64,000 nt of DNA from positions 368,833 through 432,832 of the forward strand of contig NZ_FOKR01000002.1 in assembly GCF_900112195.1 (NCBI RefSeq), read 5' to 3'. The notes below the pieces were generated by a model. That model did no database searches, was not told where the DNA came from, and saw only the letters and a program-made list of their open reading frames with translations. How positions within the stretch are numbered: position 1 is the stretch's first letter; each line of letters opens with the position of its first letter. A program made the position numbers and the translations under genes. The stretch is from Butyrivibrio sp. YAB3001 (GTDB lineage Bacteria; Bacillota; Clostridia; Lachnospirales; Lachnospiraceae). Positions 8,539 to 17,176 of the stretch are shown piece by piece.

Positions 8539-9444
8539 ATGAATAAAGAAAAAAACAAACAGATAAAAAGTTCACTACTACTTCTTTTAGCATCAGTTGT
8601 ATGGGGTGCCGCCTTTGTTGCACAGTCCGTAGCAAGCAACAATGTTGGAACATTTACATTTAATGGCATCCGCTTTATCATCGGAGGAATATGCCTGCTT
8701 CCTCTGCTCAAAGGCCATCAGCTTTCACCTGTAAAAATACCTCCGGCCAAACTGCGCGGAGGTATAATATGCGGAACGGCTCTTTTCCTGGCTTCTACAT
8801 TTCAGCAGGCAGGAATTGCCCTTGGCGCTTCAGCAGGAGAGGCTGGTTTTCTTACCGCCTGCTATATTGTGCTGGTTCCCATCATAGGTCTTATTATAGG
8901 AAGAAAATGCTCTTTTCTTATATGGCCTGCCGTATGCATCGCACTGATTGGCTTGTATCTTCTTTGTATTCCGGAAGCAACTGCGGTAATTAAACTTTCC
9001 GGTGCCGATACTGCTCTTTTAATGTGTGCTCTTCTTTTTTCAGTGCAGATACTCTGCATCGATCACTACGCGCCACTTATGAATCCGGTCTCACTGGCAT
9101 GCGTGCAGTTTATTGTAAGTGGAGCATTATCCTTTGGCGCAGCAATTATATTTGAATTATTGCCAAATCCAGCCTTATGGCTTAGTGCACTCTGCACACC
9201 AAAAGCCTGGATTGCAATTCTTTATACAGGAATCTTCTCCTGCGCTATCGGATATACTCTGCAGGCAGTTGGTCAACGCTCTCTCAATCCTGCCATTGCT
9301 TCACTGATAATGAGTCTTGAATCAGTATTCTCTACATTATTTGGTTGGATAATCCTTCATCAGACAATGACAGGTAGAGAATCAGTCGGATGTATACTGA
9401 TTTTCGCTGCAGTAATACTAGCACAAGTCCCTCGTAAAAGATAA
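8539..9444 (+). CDS. EamA / DMT superfamily transporter
   Basis: A 301-aa integral membrane protein with about ten predicted hydrophobic segments arranged as two EamA repeats. The first is about residues 10-140 (start LLLLLASVVWGAAFVAQS) and the second about 155-298. The C-terminal repeat carries the typical ASLIMSLESVFSTLFGW segment. Such carriers export or import small metabolites; the substrate is not predictable. The first membrane segment begins at residue 10, so no later start is plausible, yet the -10 element lies just nine bases before ATG. The gene is single and is closed by a strong terminator. Confidence 0.9.
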   Translation: MNKEKNKQIKSSLLLLLASVVWGAAFVAQSVASNNVGTFTFNGIRFIIGGICLLPLLKGHQLSPVKIPPAKLRGGIICGTALFLASTFQQAGIALGASAGEAGFLTACYIVLVPIIGLIIGRKCSFLIWPAVCIALIGLYLLCIPEATAVIKLSGADTALLMCALLFSVQILCIDHYAPLMNPVSLACVQFIVSGALSFGAAIIFELLPNPALWLSALCTPKAWIAILYTGIFSCAIGYTLQAVGQRSLNPAIASLIMSLESVFSTLFGWIILHQTMTGRESVGCILIFAAVILAQVPRKR

Positions 9445-9491
9445 AAAAAGAAGCTCTCTATTCACTTTTTTCATGAATAGAGAGCTTTTTT
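9445..9491. terminator. bidirectional intrinsic terminator
   Basis: Perfect arms AAGCTCTCTATTCA / TGAATAGAGAGCTT are flanked by A-runs and T-runs on both sides. It serves the EamA gene (+) and the secreted-protein gene ending at 9512 (-). Confidence 0.92.
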
Positions 9492-9511
9492 GAATTCAGT
9501 TATAGACTCGA

Positions 9512-10321
9512 TTATTTCCAGGAAATTGTTCCAATACGACCTGTTGCATATCTATTATTAAACAAACCGCTTCCAGGATAGCAATGGATATAATATGTAC
9601 CCTTCTTAAGCTTAGCTGTCTTGTATGTTCTTGTACCACCTGTAGTATTTGAAGTAGTATCATAGCTTACAAGCTTACCGTTTGAATTACGGAACTCAAA
9701 GAAGATTCTGCTGTAGTCTTCGTCCAAAGTCTTTGTTGTAATTGTGACAGCCTGATTCTTTGTAAGACAAACTTTATACCATCTGTCATACTCATTTCCC
9801 CAAGTATAAACAAGAGTCTGGCTCTTTTTCTGAGCGAGTGTTGCTGCAAGATTTCTGCTGTAGTTAGTAGGATTAACTGCTTTTGAGAATGTATACTTAA
9901 TATTTGTATCTTTGTCAGAATAAGGATTGCAGATATAATATGTTCCCTTAGAAAGAACATAATAATATGTATTCTTCTTAGAACTGAAATATGTAATTGG
10001 CTCATTCTTTGAAAGTCTGACATCTTTTTTGAATGACTTCAAAAGCTTCAGACCAACAGTTGCATCACTTGTCTCCAACTTGATATATCCATCTGAAGGA
10101 AGAGTGATCTTGTAAAGGTTGTAGTTATAATAATACTTCCTGTCGGTCCTATTCCAAGCGCTAGAGCAGCGTTTTGCTGTTACCAGAGTTTTAGCCTTAA
10201 GTGCAGTTACATTATAATTATAAACCTCATCAGTAGCTGCCTTAGTCTCCTTAGGGAAGAATCCCAGTGATAATATCAGCACGAATAACAGTGCCAAAAA
10301 TAGTTTTGCTCTTTTTTTCAT
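9512..10321 (-). CDS. secreted protein with tandem beta-sandwich (PPC-like) domains, paralogue of the next gene
   Basis: A 269-aa product with a clear signal peptide (MKKRAKLFLALLFVLILSLG, cleavage probably after ETKAA). The mature part holds two Tyr/Thr/Lys-rich beta modules. Each ends in a KGTYYI segment (about residues 120-130 and 240-250) and each carries a DRWYKV or similar strand. This is the look of bacterial pre-peptidase C-terminal (PPC) domains, but the family call is inference. No LPxTG, lipobox or S-layer motif is visible, so it is probably released or loosely surface-bound. The neighbouring 10542-11336 product shares signal peptide style, the FDRWYK/YDRWYK motif and the C-terminal GT-SWK end, indicating tandem duplication. 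The RBS is AAGGAGGG. Confidence 0.75.
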   Translation of the reverse strand: MKKRAKLFLALLFVLILSLGFFPKETKAATDEVYNYNVTALKAKTLVTAKRCSSAWNRTDRKYYYNYNLYKITLPSDGYIKLETSDATVGLKLLKSFKKDVRLSKNEPITYFSSKKNTYYYVLSKGTYYICNPYSDKDTNIKYTFSKAVNPTNYSRNLAATLAQKKSQTLVYTWGNEYDRWYKVCLTKNQAVTITTKTLDEDYSRIFFEFRNSNGKLVSYDTTSNTTGGTRTYKTAKLKKGTYYIHCYPGSGLFNNRYATGRIGTISWK

Positions 10322-10473
10322 TATTTTCCCTCCTTATAAAAAAGCATTGACAATTTATTTCAAAATTGCCCCAAAACATACTAATATATTTTCACACAAA
10401 TGCCTTTATAAATCAAGGCACACATTCCATCGACAGGCGTGGCCTAATTTGTGCAACATATTCCTATTCCACA

Positions 10474-10527
10474 AAAAGAGCCCCTCATCCACTATCACAA
10501 ATCTGGATAAAGAGCTCTTTACAATTC
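10474..10527 (-). terminator. intrinsic terminator after the second secreted paralogue
   Basis: On the minus strand AAAGAGC and ATCC pair with GGAT and GCTCTTT, ending in TTTTTG. Arms are interrupted but long. Confidence 0.65.
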
Positions 10528-10541
10528 AGTTATAAATCATC

Positions 10542-11336
10542 TTATTTCCACGAAAATGTTCCAAGACGTCCCTTAGAATATTTACTCTGAAAAAGAACTT
10601 CTCTAGGGTAGAATCTAACATAGTAAGTTCCCTTCGTAAGCTTATCTGTTCTTACCAACTTACTACTACCCGACTTTGTTACTGCCTGAGTCTTAACTGT
10701 CTTCCCTCTTGAATCTCGCATATCAAAAAGCATGCTACAATTATTATCATCTAAGACCTTAACATCCAATGACAAAGTCTTATTCTTAGTGAGTTTTATC
10801 TTGTACCACCTGTCAAATTCGTCATCATAACTGTAGTTGATCACTTCTTTTTTACCGGCTGCAAGTTCTGTTGCACGGCCTTTACTGTAATTAAAAGGTG
10901 CCTGTGTCTTTACAAACTTCCAACGAATCTGTGTATCGTTTATAGAATCATTATTAAAAATATAATATGTTCCCTTAGGTAATACAGCATAATATGTACT
11001 AGCACCTTTGCAATTATTCACAACAGTATTAATACCAATTTTTCCGGATTTATTCAAAGATTGGTATATACGAAGCTGAGAATTTTGATTTTTAGAATCA
11101 ATTTTTATATATCCTGATTCAGGAACTATTATCTCGTACAAACAATAATTATAAGTACATGATTTTCCGGAACGTGTATAAGATTGCTTTTGAGCATTTA
11201 CCCAGGTGTTCTGGTTGAATGAAGCTATATTATAACTATAATTATAATCTACAGCATCAGCTTTTGATGGGAATACACCCAATGAAAGAATTAGCACGAA
11301 TGCAAGTGCTATCAGTTTTTTAGTAAATTTCTTCAT
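10542..11336 (-). CDS. secreted protein with tandem beta-sandwich (PPC-like) domains, paralogue of the previous gene
   Basis: A 264-aa secreted protein. I place the start at the ATG at 11336 because AGGAGG lies six bases upstream and the signal peptide (MKKFTKKLIALAFVLILSLG) begins there; an in-frame extension upstream has no signal features. Two beta modules follow, with KGTYYIF near the middle and KGTYYVRFYP near the C-terminus, and an EFDRWYKIKLTKN strand in the second. It ends GRLGTFSWK against GRIGTISWK in the paralogue. Function unknown; the duplication and secretion suggest a surface or extracellular binding role. Each gene has its own ribosome site and this one has its own terminator. 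Confidence 0.75.
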   Translation of the reverse strand: MKKFTKKLIALAFVLILSLGVFPSKADAVDYNYSYNIASFNQNTWVNAQKQSYTRSGKSCTYNYCLYEIIVPESGYIKIDSKNQNSQLRIYQSLNKSGKIGINTVVNNCKGASTYYAVLPKGTYYIFNNDSINDTQIRWKFVKTQAPFNYSKGRATELAAGKKEVINYSYDDEFDRWYKIKLTKNKTLSLDVKVLDDNNCSMLFDMRDSRGKTVKTQAVTKSGSSKLVRTDKLTKGTYYVRFYPREVLFQSKYSKGRLGTFSWK

Positions 11337-11492
11337 ATTTTCCTCCTGATAGAACAACGCATCGACAATTATATTTAAAACAAACACATACAAGCGTCTA
11401 TTATCACACAAATTCCTTCATAAATCAAGCCACTCTAATTATAAAAAAGCTTATCTCACTTATGTCAAAAGCAACACTTAAATCATTTCACC

Positions 11493-12404
11493 TCAGTTTT
11501 TCATATGAACATCAACCTGTGGAAATGGAATCTCTACGCCTTCCTTATCAAATGCTTTTTTAATCTCCTCATTCATTGACCACTTTGCCAGGAGATATTC
11601 TGATGGCTTAACCCATCCCCTTACGCGCAGTACAACACTACTATCTCCAAGTTCATCTACAAATACTTTTTTGTCATATTTGTCAGAGATATAAGCATTC
11701 CCATCAAGAACTTTCAATGCAACTTCTCTAGCTTTATCAATGTCAGCGCCATAAGAAATGCCAACCATTGTATCAAGGATTCTCATGGTGTTTCCTGTAT
11801 TGTTTGTTATTATTGTAGAAGCAAGATTTCCGTTAGGAACTATAACTTTTCTGCCATCTCCGGTTAAAAGTTTGGAATTGATAAGAGCAATTTCCACAAC
11901 TGTTCCTTCTATTCCTGAACCATTGACAACAATGTAGTCGCCTGCTCTGAAAGGCTTGGCAATAAGGATCAGAATTCCTCCGGCAAAGTTTGAAAGTGTA
12001 CCCTGCACAGCAAGACCTATTGCAACACCGGCTGAACCAAGAAGCGCTACTATACTTGCAGTGTCCATTCCAAAGGCAGCCGCTATAGTAAACAAAAGAA
12101 CTATCTCAAGTCCTACTTTTACAAGCTTTGCAAGAAATTTTGAAGTGGCAGTTTCAAGCTTTGTTTTCTCAAGTGACTTCTCAATAATGTTTGAAATAAG
12201 CCTTATGACCTGCCACATTACAACTAGAATAACTATCGCAACAGCCGCTTTAAATAGTAATGGAACCAACTTATCTGGCAGCTCTTTAAAGAATTTCTCA
12301 AAAGCTCCAGGATTCAGGTTCTCGACATTTACGGCCTCAGCAAAAGTCTCGATTGTTTCTTCTGCACTAGAAGCCAGATTAGTAAGTAATAATGAATTAA
12401 ACAT
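11493..12404 (-). CDS. MscS family mechanosensitive ion channel
   Basis: A 303-aa membrane channel that opens on turgor stress. A hydrophobic segment lies at about residues 48-70 and another at 95-115. The pore-lining helix near 115-150 contains the Gly/Ala-rich stretch GSAGVAIGLAVQGTLSNFAGG. The MscS beta domain follows (IAKPFRAGDYI, then GTVVEIALINSKLLT and VPNGNLASTIITN), ending in the VEIPFPQ motif typical of small-conductance channels near the C-terminus. The N-terminus begins directly with an amphipathic region, so this is the compact E. coli MscS-like type. Probably monocistronic. Confidence 0.95.
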   Translation of the reverse strand: MFNSLLLTNLASSAEETIETFAEAVNVENLNPGAFEKFFKELPDKLVPLLFKAAVAIVILVVMWQVIRLISNIIEKSLEKTKLETATSKFLAKLVKVGLEIVLLFTIAAAFGMDTASIVALLGSAGVAIGLAVQGTLSNFAGGILILIAKPFRAGDYIVVNGSGIEGTVVEIALINSKLLTGDGRKVIVPNGNLASTIITNNTGNTMRILDTMVGISYGADIDKAREVALKVLDGNAYISDKYDKKVFVDELGDSSVVLRVRGWVKPSEYLLAKWSMNEEIKKAFDKEGVEIPFPQVDVHMKN

Positions 12405-12473
12405 TTTTCATCCTTATCCTTCAAAAAATTTTTCCAATTAATTTTAGCACAATCAGAATAAATTTAAATATTT

Positions 12474-12509
12474 AAAGAAGAAAAAGGTTATCACAAAGTG
12501 ATAACCTTT
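12474..12509 (-). terminator. intrinsic terminator overlapping the 3' end of the FapA-like gene
   Basis: Twelve-base perfect arms (AAAGGTTATCAC / GTGATAACCTTT) with a three-base loop and a T-rich tail. The ascending arm encodes the last residues and the stop codon lies in the descending arm. Confidence 0.9.
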
Positions 12510-15010
12510 TCCTTCTTCGCATCTGTTCTATAGGTGATTTTATTTACTGTCTTTCTGTCTTCCTGTACTTTGTAGGCGACACCATCTATAACAATAAATG
12601 TCCCCGCATAGATAATCGAAGTAACAACGACCCTAGCATTACTTCCTTTCTTTATTTCCTCATCAAGTCCCTCTTTCTTTTTATTAAGCTCCTTGATCTT
12701 ACTTTCCTTAACACCTACTGCAGCATTAATTTTGATTTTCCACTGCATGAGTTTTTTATCTACAACACCAATCTCCTGAAGCCTGTTCTTCTCTACCGTA
12801 AGTGTCTTAAGATCTTCCTGTTCACGGGAAATCTGTTTTTGAAGATCCCCATACTCTTTTAATATAGCAGCACTCGCGCCAAGATTTATTATCGTCCTAC
12901 CACCTGACTTATTTCCCAAAATAGCAGACTCAACACCTTCAACGCTCTGAATATTGCCGCCGTAGATCATGCCCTGTCTGCCAAAAGTCTTAACCATACC
13001 TTTAGCATTTATCTTGCAGTTTATGAAATAGTTGGCAGAAATTTCATTTCCCGTTATAGTAACGCCTTCACAAAACTTGGCAGTAACATTTCCCTTAGCA
13101 TTTATACTGCCTCGTACAGGACAGTTGGCACCACCGGCAATTACTACATTCCCGCCGCTTGTGATGTAAGAGCTCTCCATGTAACCACCAATAATAACAT
13201 CACCTGTTGCCACAATCTCACTGCCTGAACGAACATTTTCCTGAACAAAAACAACACCGTCATAATTGATCTTTTTATCAGTTATCTTAACTTCAGGTAC
13301 AACCATGACTTTCTTTATGTTGATGATATTATCCTTAAGTGTTATCGCACCTGTATACTTAGCAACATAAGTAACACGATCATTCATGATCATGAAACCA
13401 TCACCTTTTAAGATAGGTATTTCTTTTCCATGCGCGGCTTTTATTACTTCACCATATACATTGAATCCGTCAGAGCCTTTGTTTGCCCTATGATAAATAG
13501 CAATTTTATCACCAACATGTACCTGCTGAACCATGTCAAGCTTTGAAAAATCTATCTCTCCTTCTGAATCAAAAGAAATCTCCGTCTTATTCTCAGGATC
13601 AAAAGAGTATTCATAATAACCATCTGAGCCATTCACCACTTCTTTTCCGGCCGCCACGAGATATTTAAGTCCCGGTTCAGGATTTGCAAGCATCTTCTTT
13701 ATGAGTGTCCTGTCGATTCCTTTTTTTACTCCAATCTTTATAAGAAATGCTACTACAGCATCCTCTGTGTAGTTTATTCCATCTGTCCTCTTCGGTAATT
13801 TGACCCAGCACATCATTTTATCCGGAGAAATTTCCACATAGTCATTCCTGTTAAGAAGCATGGAAGATAAAAGAACCGCATTATCCGATACGCCACCGGT
13901 CCTGTCAAGTACTGATCCTTCAAGACCATCATCTGAGATCATAGTCTGAATATCGCCCATTACAAGCTTTTCTCTGATGCGGCGCATATCCTTTGCCGTG
14001 TACATCATGCTCGAATACTTTGATATATCAAGACCACCTTCAAGGCCCAGACGTATCTCGCGCATCTGATCAGCTCTGTAAAGAGGCTTACAGTACGGGG
14101 TTATATCAATCTGATTTTCAAGGCCCTGACGCATCTCACGCATCTGTTGCCAGCCATAGGCAGCATCTGCGTATTTTTTAACATCTATCCCTTCCTCTAA
14201 ACCAAGCCTTACTTCTTTTATTGCATCACCACGCATATCAATTGTGATATAATCATGAATCGGGATATTCTCTTTAAGTGCCAGGCGTATTTCCTCAAGC
14301 TGCTCAGCATCATATCTTTTTCTGACATAACCGCTTATATCAACCTGATCCACATATGCTTTATGCATCTGATCAAGGATACTTGCCGTGTACTTACCAA
14401 TACTTGTTTCATCAAAAAACAGTCCATCTTCTGCGCTTTCTCTTATAGCGCGCATTTTAAGATAGGACATATTTACGTCAGCGTAACCTGATACATCAAG
14501 ACCTGCCTGAAGCCCCTTTCGTATCTCACGCATCTGAAGCGAATCAAATTGAGGATCCTGGAAAAAAATGACCGGAACACCGTTTCGTCTATTTAGGCCA
14601 TGACGAAGTTCACGCATCTGATCAGCAAGATATTCCTTTTTCGCATAAACAGACACATCTACGCCCTCAGCAAGACCTGTTCTTATCTGATAAAGCTGCT
14701 GATTATCAAACCCCTGTGCCCTGTACATTGTCATATCGATTCCCTGAGACATCTCAAGTCGCAGTTCCTCCATATCAGTCCATGACATTTTTGGATTTAT
14801 ATATCTTTTGACATCTACGTTGGGATCTTCCAGACCTTTTCGTATCTCCGCAAGCTGCAGCGAATTAAAGCCAAGATTTCTTAGCATATTTGCATCTAAA
14901 CCAAGCTCAGCGCAACGCTTTAATTCTTTCTCTGTAATATTGCTGTTAAAAGAATCCAATCCGGAATAAACATTAAGCTCATTAATAAGATCAAGTTCCT
15001 GAGTCGCCAT
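12491..15010 (-). CDS. FapA (DUF342) family protein with about twelve N-terminal 26-28-residue repeats
   Basis: An 839-aa protein. Residues about 46-365 are a tandem array of about twelve degenerate repeats with the core [LQ]MREIR-GLE-G-DVS-YA; clear copies read LQMREIRKGLQAGLDVSGYA and ADQMREIRLGLEGGLDISKY. Residues about 385-720 match FapA/DUF342: an N-terminal domain, then a right-handed beta-helix of Gly/Asn/Val-rich rungs (GDVIIGGYMESSYITSGGN and ASAN-type turns). A coiled coil follows at about 710-785, then a small beta C-terminus. FapA proteins are linked to polar flagellar assembly or cell-surface polarity, and the two chemoreceptors nearby fit a motile cell. The repeat array is not part of standard FapA and its function is unknown. 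The gene stands alone. Confidence 0.85.
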   Translation of the reverse strand: MATQELDLINELNVYSGLDSFNSNITEKELKRCAELGLDANMLRNLGFNSLQLAEIRKGLEDPNVDVKRYINPKMSWTDMEELRLEMSQGIDMTMYRAQGFDNQQLYQIRTGLAEGVDVSVYAKKEYLADQMRELRHGLNRRNGVPVIFFQDPQFDSLQMREIRKGLQAGLDVSGYADVNMSYLKMRAIRESAEDGLFFDETSIGKYTASILDQMHKAYVDQVDISGYVRKRYDAEQLEEIRLALKENIPIHDYITIDMRGDAIKEVRLGLEEGIDVKKYADAAYGWQQMREMRQGLENQIDITPYCKPLYRADQMREIRLGLEGGLDISKYSSMMYTAKDMRRIREKLVMGDIQTMISDDGLEGSVLDRTGGVSDNAVLLSSMLLNRNDYVEISPDKMMCWVKLPKRTDGINYTEDAVVAFLIKIGVKKGIDRTLIKKMLANPEPGLKYLVAAGKEVVNGSDGYYEYSFDPENKTEISFDSEGEIDFSKLDMVQQVHVGDKIAIYHRANKGSDGFNVYGEVIKAAHGKEIPILKGDGFMIMNDRVTYVAKYTGAITLKDNIINIKKVMVVPEVKITDKKINYDGVVFVQENVRSGSEIVATGDVIIGGYMESSYITSGGNVVIAGGANCPVRGSINAKGNVTAKFCEGVTITGNEISANYFINCKINAKGMVKTFGRQGMIYGGNIQSVEGVESAILGNKSGGRTIINLGASAAILKEYGDLQKQISREQEDLKTLTVEKNRLQEIGVVDKKLMQWKIKINAAVGVKESKIKELNKKKEGLDEEIKKGSNARVVVTSIIYAGTFIVIDGVAYKVQEDRKTVNKITYRTDAKKEKVITL

Positions 15011-15114
15011 TCATAAGCTCCTTTTGTCACTTTCTAACATAAAGATACAAATTAATTTTATCACTTTAATGTTTCTTGCTCAACGTTTTACAGATATGTG
15101 CAATTATTAAAAAA

Positions 15115-15154
15115 CAAGAAAAAAGAGCCATATCACTTTATGACATGGCCCTTG
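15115..15154 (-). terminator. intrinsic terminator after the sCache chemoreceptor gene
   Basis: On the minus strand AAGGGCCAT..ATGGCTCTT forms an imperfect hairpin followed by TTTTTTCTT. Confidence 0.8.
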
Positions 15155-15167
15155 TTGAAATTCATTA

Positions 15168-16973
15168 TTATAATGCAAACTTTGCGACAAAGCTCTGCAG
15201 TTCCTGAGCATTTTCTGCAAGTCTGTCAGAAGCTTCTGCTACTTCGTGAGTTGATGCCGTCTGTTCCTGTGATGCAGCAGATACGTTCTGAGTTTCATCT
15301 GCAACATTCACACTCATATCCTCAATCTGGCGGATGTTCTCTGCGATAGTATCTGTACCATCAGAAAGATGTTTAACAATCTCACTCATTCTAGCAGACT
15401 GTTCAGAGATTGAATATACCATATCAACAATATTGTTAAAGGTATTTCCAGCTTCATTTACAGTCTCTGTACCTTCTACAACGCTTTGTGCGCCTGCTCT
15501 CATCGCATCAACTGCTTCATTAGAATTCTTCATGATCTCAGCAATGAGTTCAGTAATATTTGATGCTGCATCGTTTGACTGATCAGCAAGTTTACTGATC
15601 TCACTTGCAACCACAGCAAAGCCTTTTCCCATCTCTCCAGCTCTTGCAGCCTCAATGCTGGCATTAAGAGAAAGAAGGTTTGTCTGGCTGGCAATCTCTG
15701 CAATTGTATCAACAAAGCTATCTATATTCTTGAGCTGTTCACCAAGAGCATCTACTACTCCTGCTGTGTTCTCAACTGATACCTTGATTGTCTCCATCAT
15801 ATTTGTAGCATTGGTCATGTCTGCTGCGCCCTTTGTTGCAGCTTCATTAGTTGTCTGAATCATTTCTGTAGTTCTGCTTATAGCATCCTGGAATTCCTGC
15901 ATGTTGCTTACGAAGGACTTAGTCTCTTCGCTTGCTCCTGATACTGCATTAATCTGACTTGCGCAGGAATCAGCCACAGTTGTGCAGGAATTTGCAACCA
16001 TCTCACTAGCTTCAGCAGACTGAGACGCGCTTGCCGATAATTCCTCTGATGCAGATGCTACTGAAGAAGTAGTATCAGAAATCTTTGTCATGAGATCTCT
16101 AATATTCTTATGCATCATATCAAGTGCAATTGAAATCTGACCAAGTTCATTATTTTCTTTCATCAGATCTCGAACCTTTGGCATTTCCTCTGTTTCTGAG
16201 AAGTCATTATTAGACATATTCACCAACTGTTTGGTCGCAAGAATAATAGGTCTTGTAATTCTCTTTCCCATATAGAAAGCAATTATAATTCCGACAACGA
16301 GAAGCGCCAAAGCAATAAGAATAGACTGTGTAAGACCACTCATAACTGACTCATTGGCCTGCTGTTTATACTGTGCAACAAGCGCATCAATATGGTCAAC
16401 CCACACGCCGGTTCCCATTACCCAGTCAAATGGCTCATAATATGCTGTATAGTTTATCTTTGGAAGTGGTTCTGTTTCATTAGGTTTTGCAAACATAAGC
16501 TCAGTATATCCGCCACCATCCTGCATACCATTCTTGATCATCTCCTGAATGAAATATGTTCCATTCGGATCCACTGAATCCCATCTTGACTGTCCCTCAG
16601 TATCTCTACCAAGCAAAACAACGTTAATACCTTTTGAAGTATCAACCCAGAAATATCCGGCACCATCATTGTATTTAAGCTCTCTGATAATGTCAGCTGC
16701 AGCTTTCTGAGCTTCCTCCATCGTCATCTCACCAGCCTGATATCTGTTATACATAATTTCACAGACACTCATAGCTTCCTGAGTCTCATTTTTAAGCTCA
16801 GTCATTATGTCATCTCTGAGTCTCTTTTCGTAAATAGATCCCTGATAATGATTGGTCAACAATATGTTATTAATACTGAAAAGCTCAATACATATAGCAG
16901 TGATCGATACAGCCAGAATAATAGATCCGACTATTGGGAGCATTAAAGAACCACGTTTTTTTTCCATGACCAA
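15168..16973 (-). CDS. methyl-accepting chemotaxis protein with an sCache_2-type sensor
   Basis: A 601-aa chemoreceptor. TM1 is about residues 11-33. The extracellular single-Cache domain spans about 35-185, with the signature [17 protein letters not shown], the [11 protein letters not shown] segment and [12 protein letters not shown]2 is about 208-230, followed by a HAMP domain to about 285. The cytoplasmic methyl-accepting hairpin has the conserved tip region around [20 protein letters not shown]. sCache_2 domains typically bind small organic acids, but the ligand here is not predictable. Signals go to CheA/CheW, which are not in this window. The gene is monocistronic with its own terminator. 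Confidence 0.95.
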   Translation of the reverse strand: MVMEKKRGSLMLPIVGSIILAVSITAICIELFSINNILLTNHYQGSIYEKRLRDDIMTELKNETQEAMSVCEIMYNRYQAGEMTMEEAQKAAADIIRELKYNDGAGYFWVDTSKGINVVLLGRDTEGQSRWDSVDPNGTYFIQEMIKNGMQDGGGYTELMFAKPNETEPLPKINYTAYYEPFDWVMGTGVWVDHIDALVAQYKQQANESVMSGLTQSILIALALLVVGIIIAFYMGKRITRPIILATKQLVNMSNNDFSETEEMPKVRDLMKENNELGQISIALDMMHKNIRDLMTKISDTTSSVASASEELSASASQSAEASEMVANSCTTVADSCASQINAVSGASEETKSFVSNMQEFQDAISRTTEMIQTTNEAATKGAADMTNATNMMETIKVSVENTAGVVDALGEQLKNIDSFVDTIAEIASQTNLLSLNASIEAARAGEMGKGFAVVASEISKLADQSNDAASNITELIAEIMKNSNEAVDAMRAGAQSVVEGTETVNEAGNTFNNIVDMVYSISEQSARMSEIVKHLSDGTDTIAENIRQIEDMSVNVADETQNVSAASQEQTASTHEVAEASDRLAENAQELQSFVAKFAL

Positions 16974-17069
16974 TATTTCCTTTCTGCTAAAAACCTCGAA
17001 GATATATACGGTATTTTACTAATCAAACATATCATTTTTTCGATAGTTTATCAAATCCTTAAACTTTGT

Positions 17070-17116
17070 CAAAAAATAAGAGAACCCTTGAAATTCACTG
17101 AATTTCAAGGGTTCTC
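17070..17116 (-). terminator. intrinsic terminator after ppdK
   Basis: Perfect 18-base arms (GAGAACCCTTGAAATTCA and its complement) around a one-base centre, then a T-rich tail on the minus strand. Confidence 0.93.
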
Positions 17117-17176
17117 CACTTTATAAATTAACCATTAAATTACTATAACCAGTAAGTTAAGATAATCAGCAGTTAA

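Noticed and set aside
11956-12441. 161-aa plus-strand frame opposite the MscS gene
   Set aside because: Shadow of a conserved MscS gene; no ribosome site.
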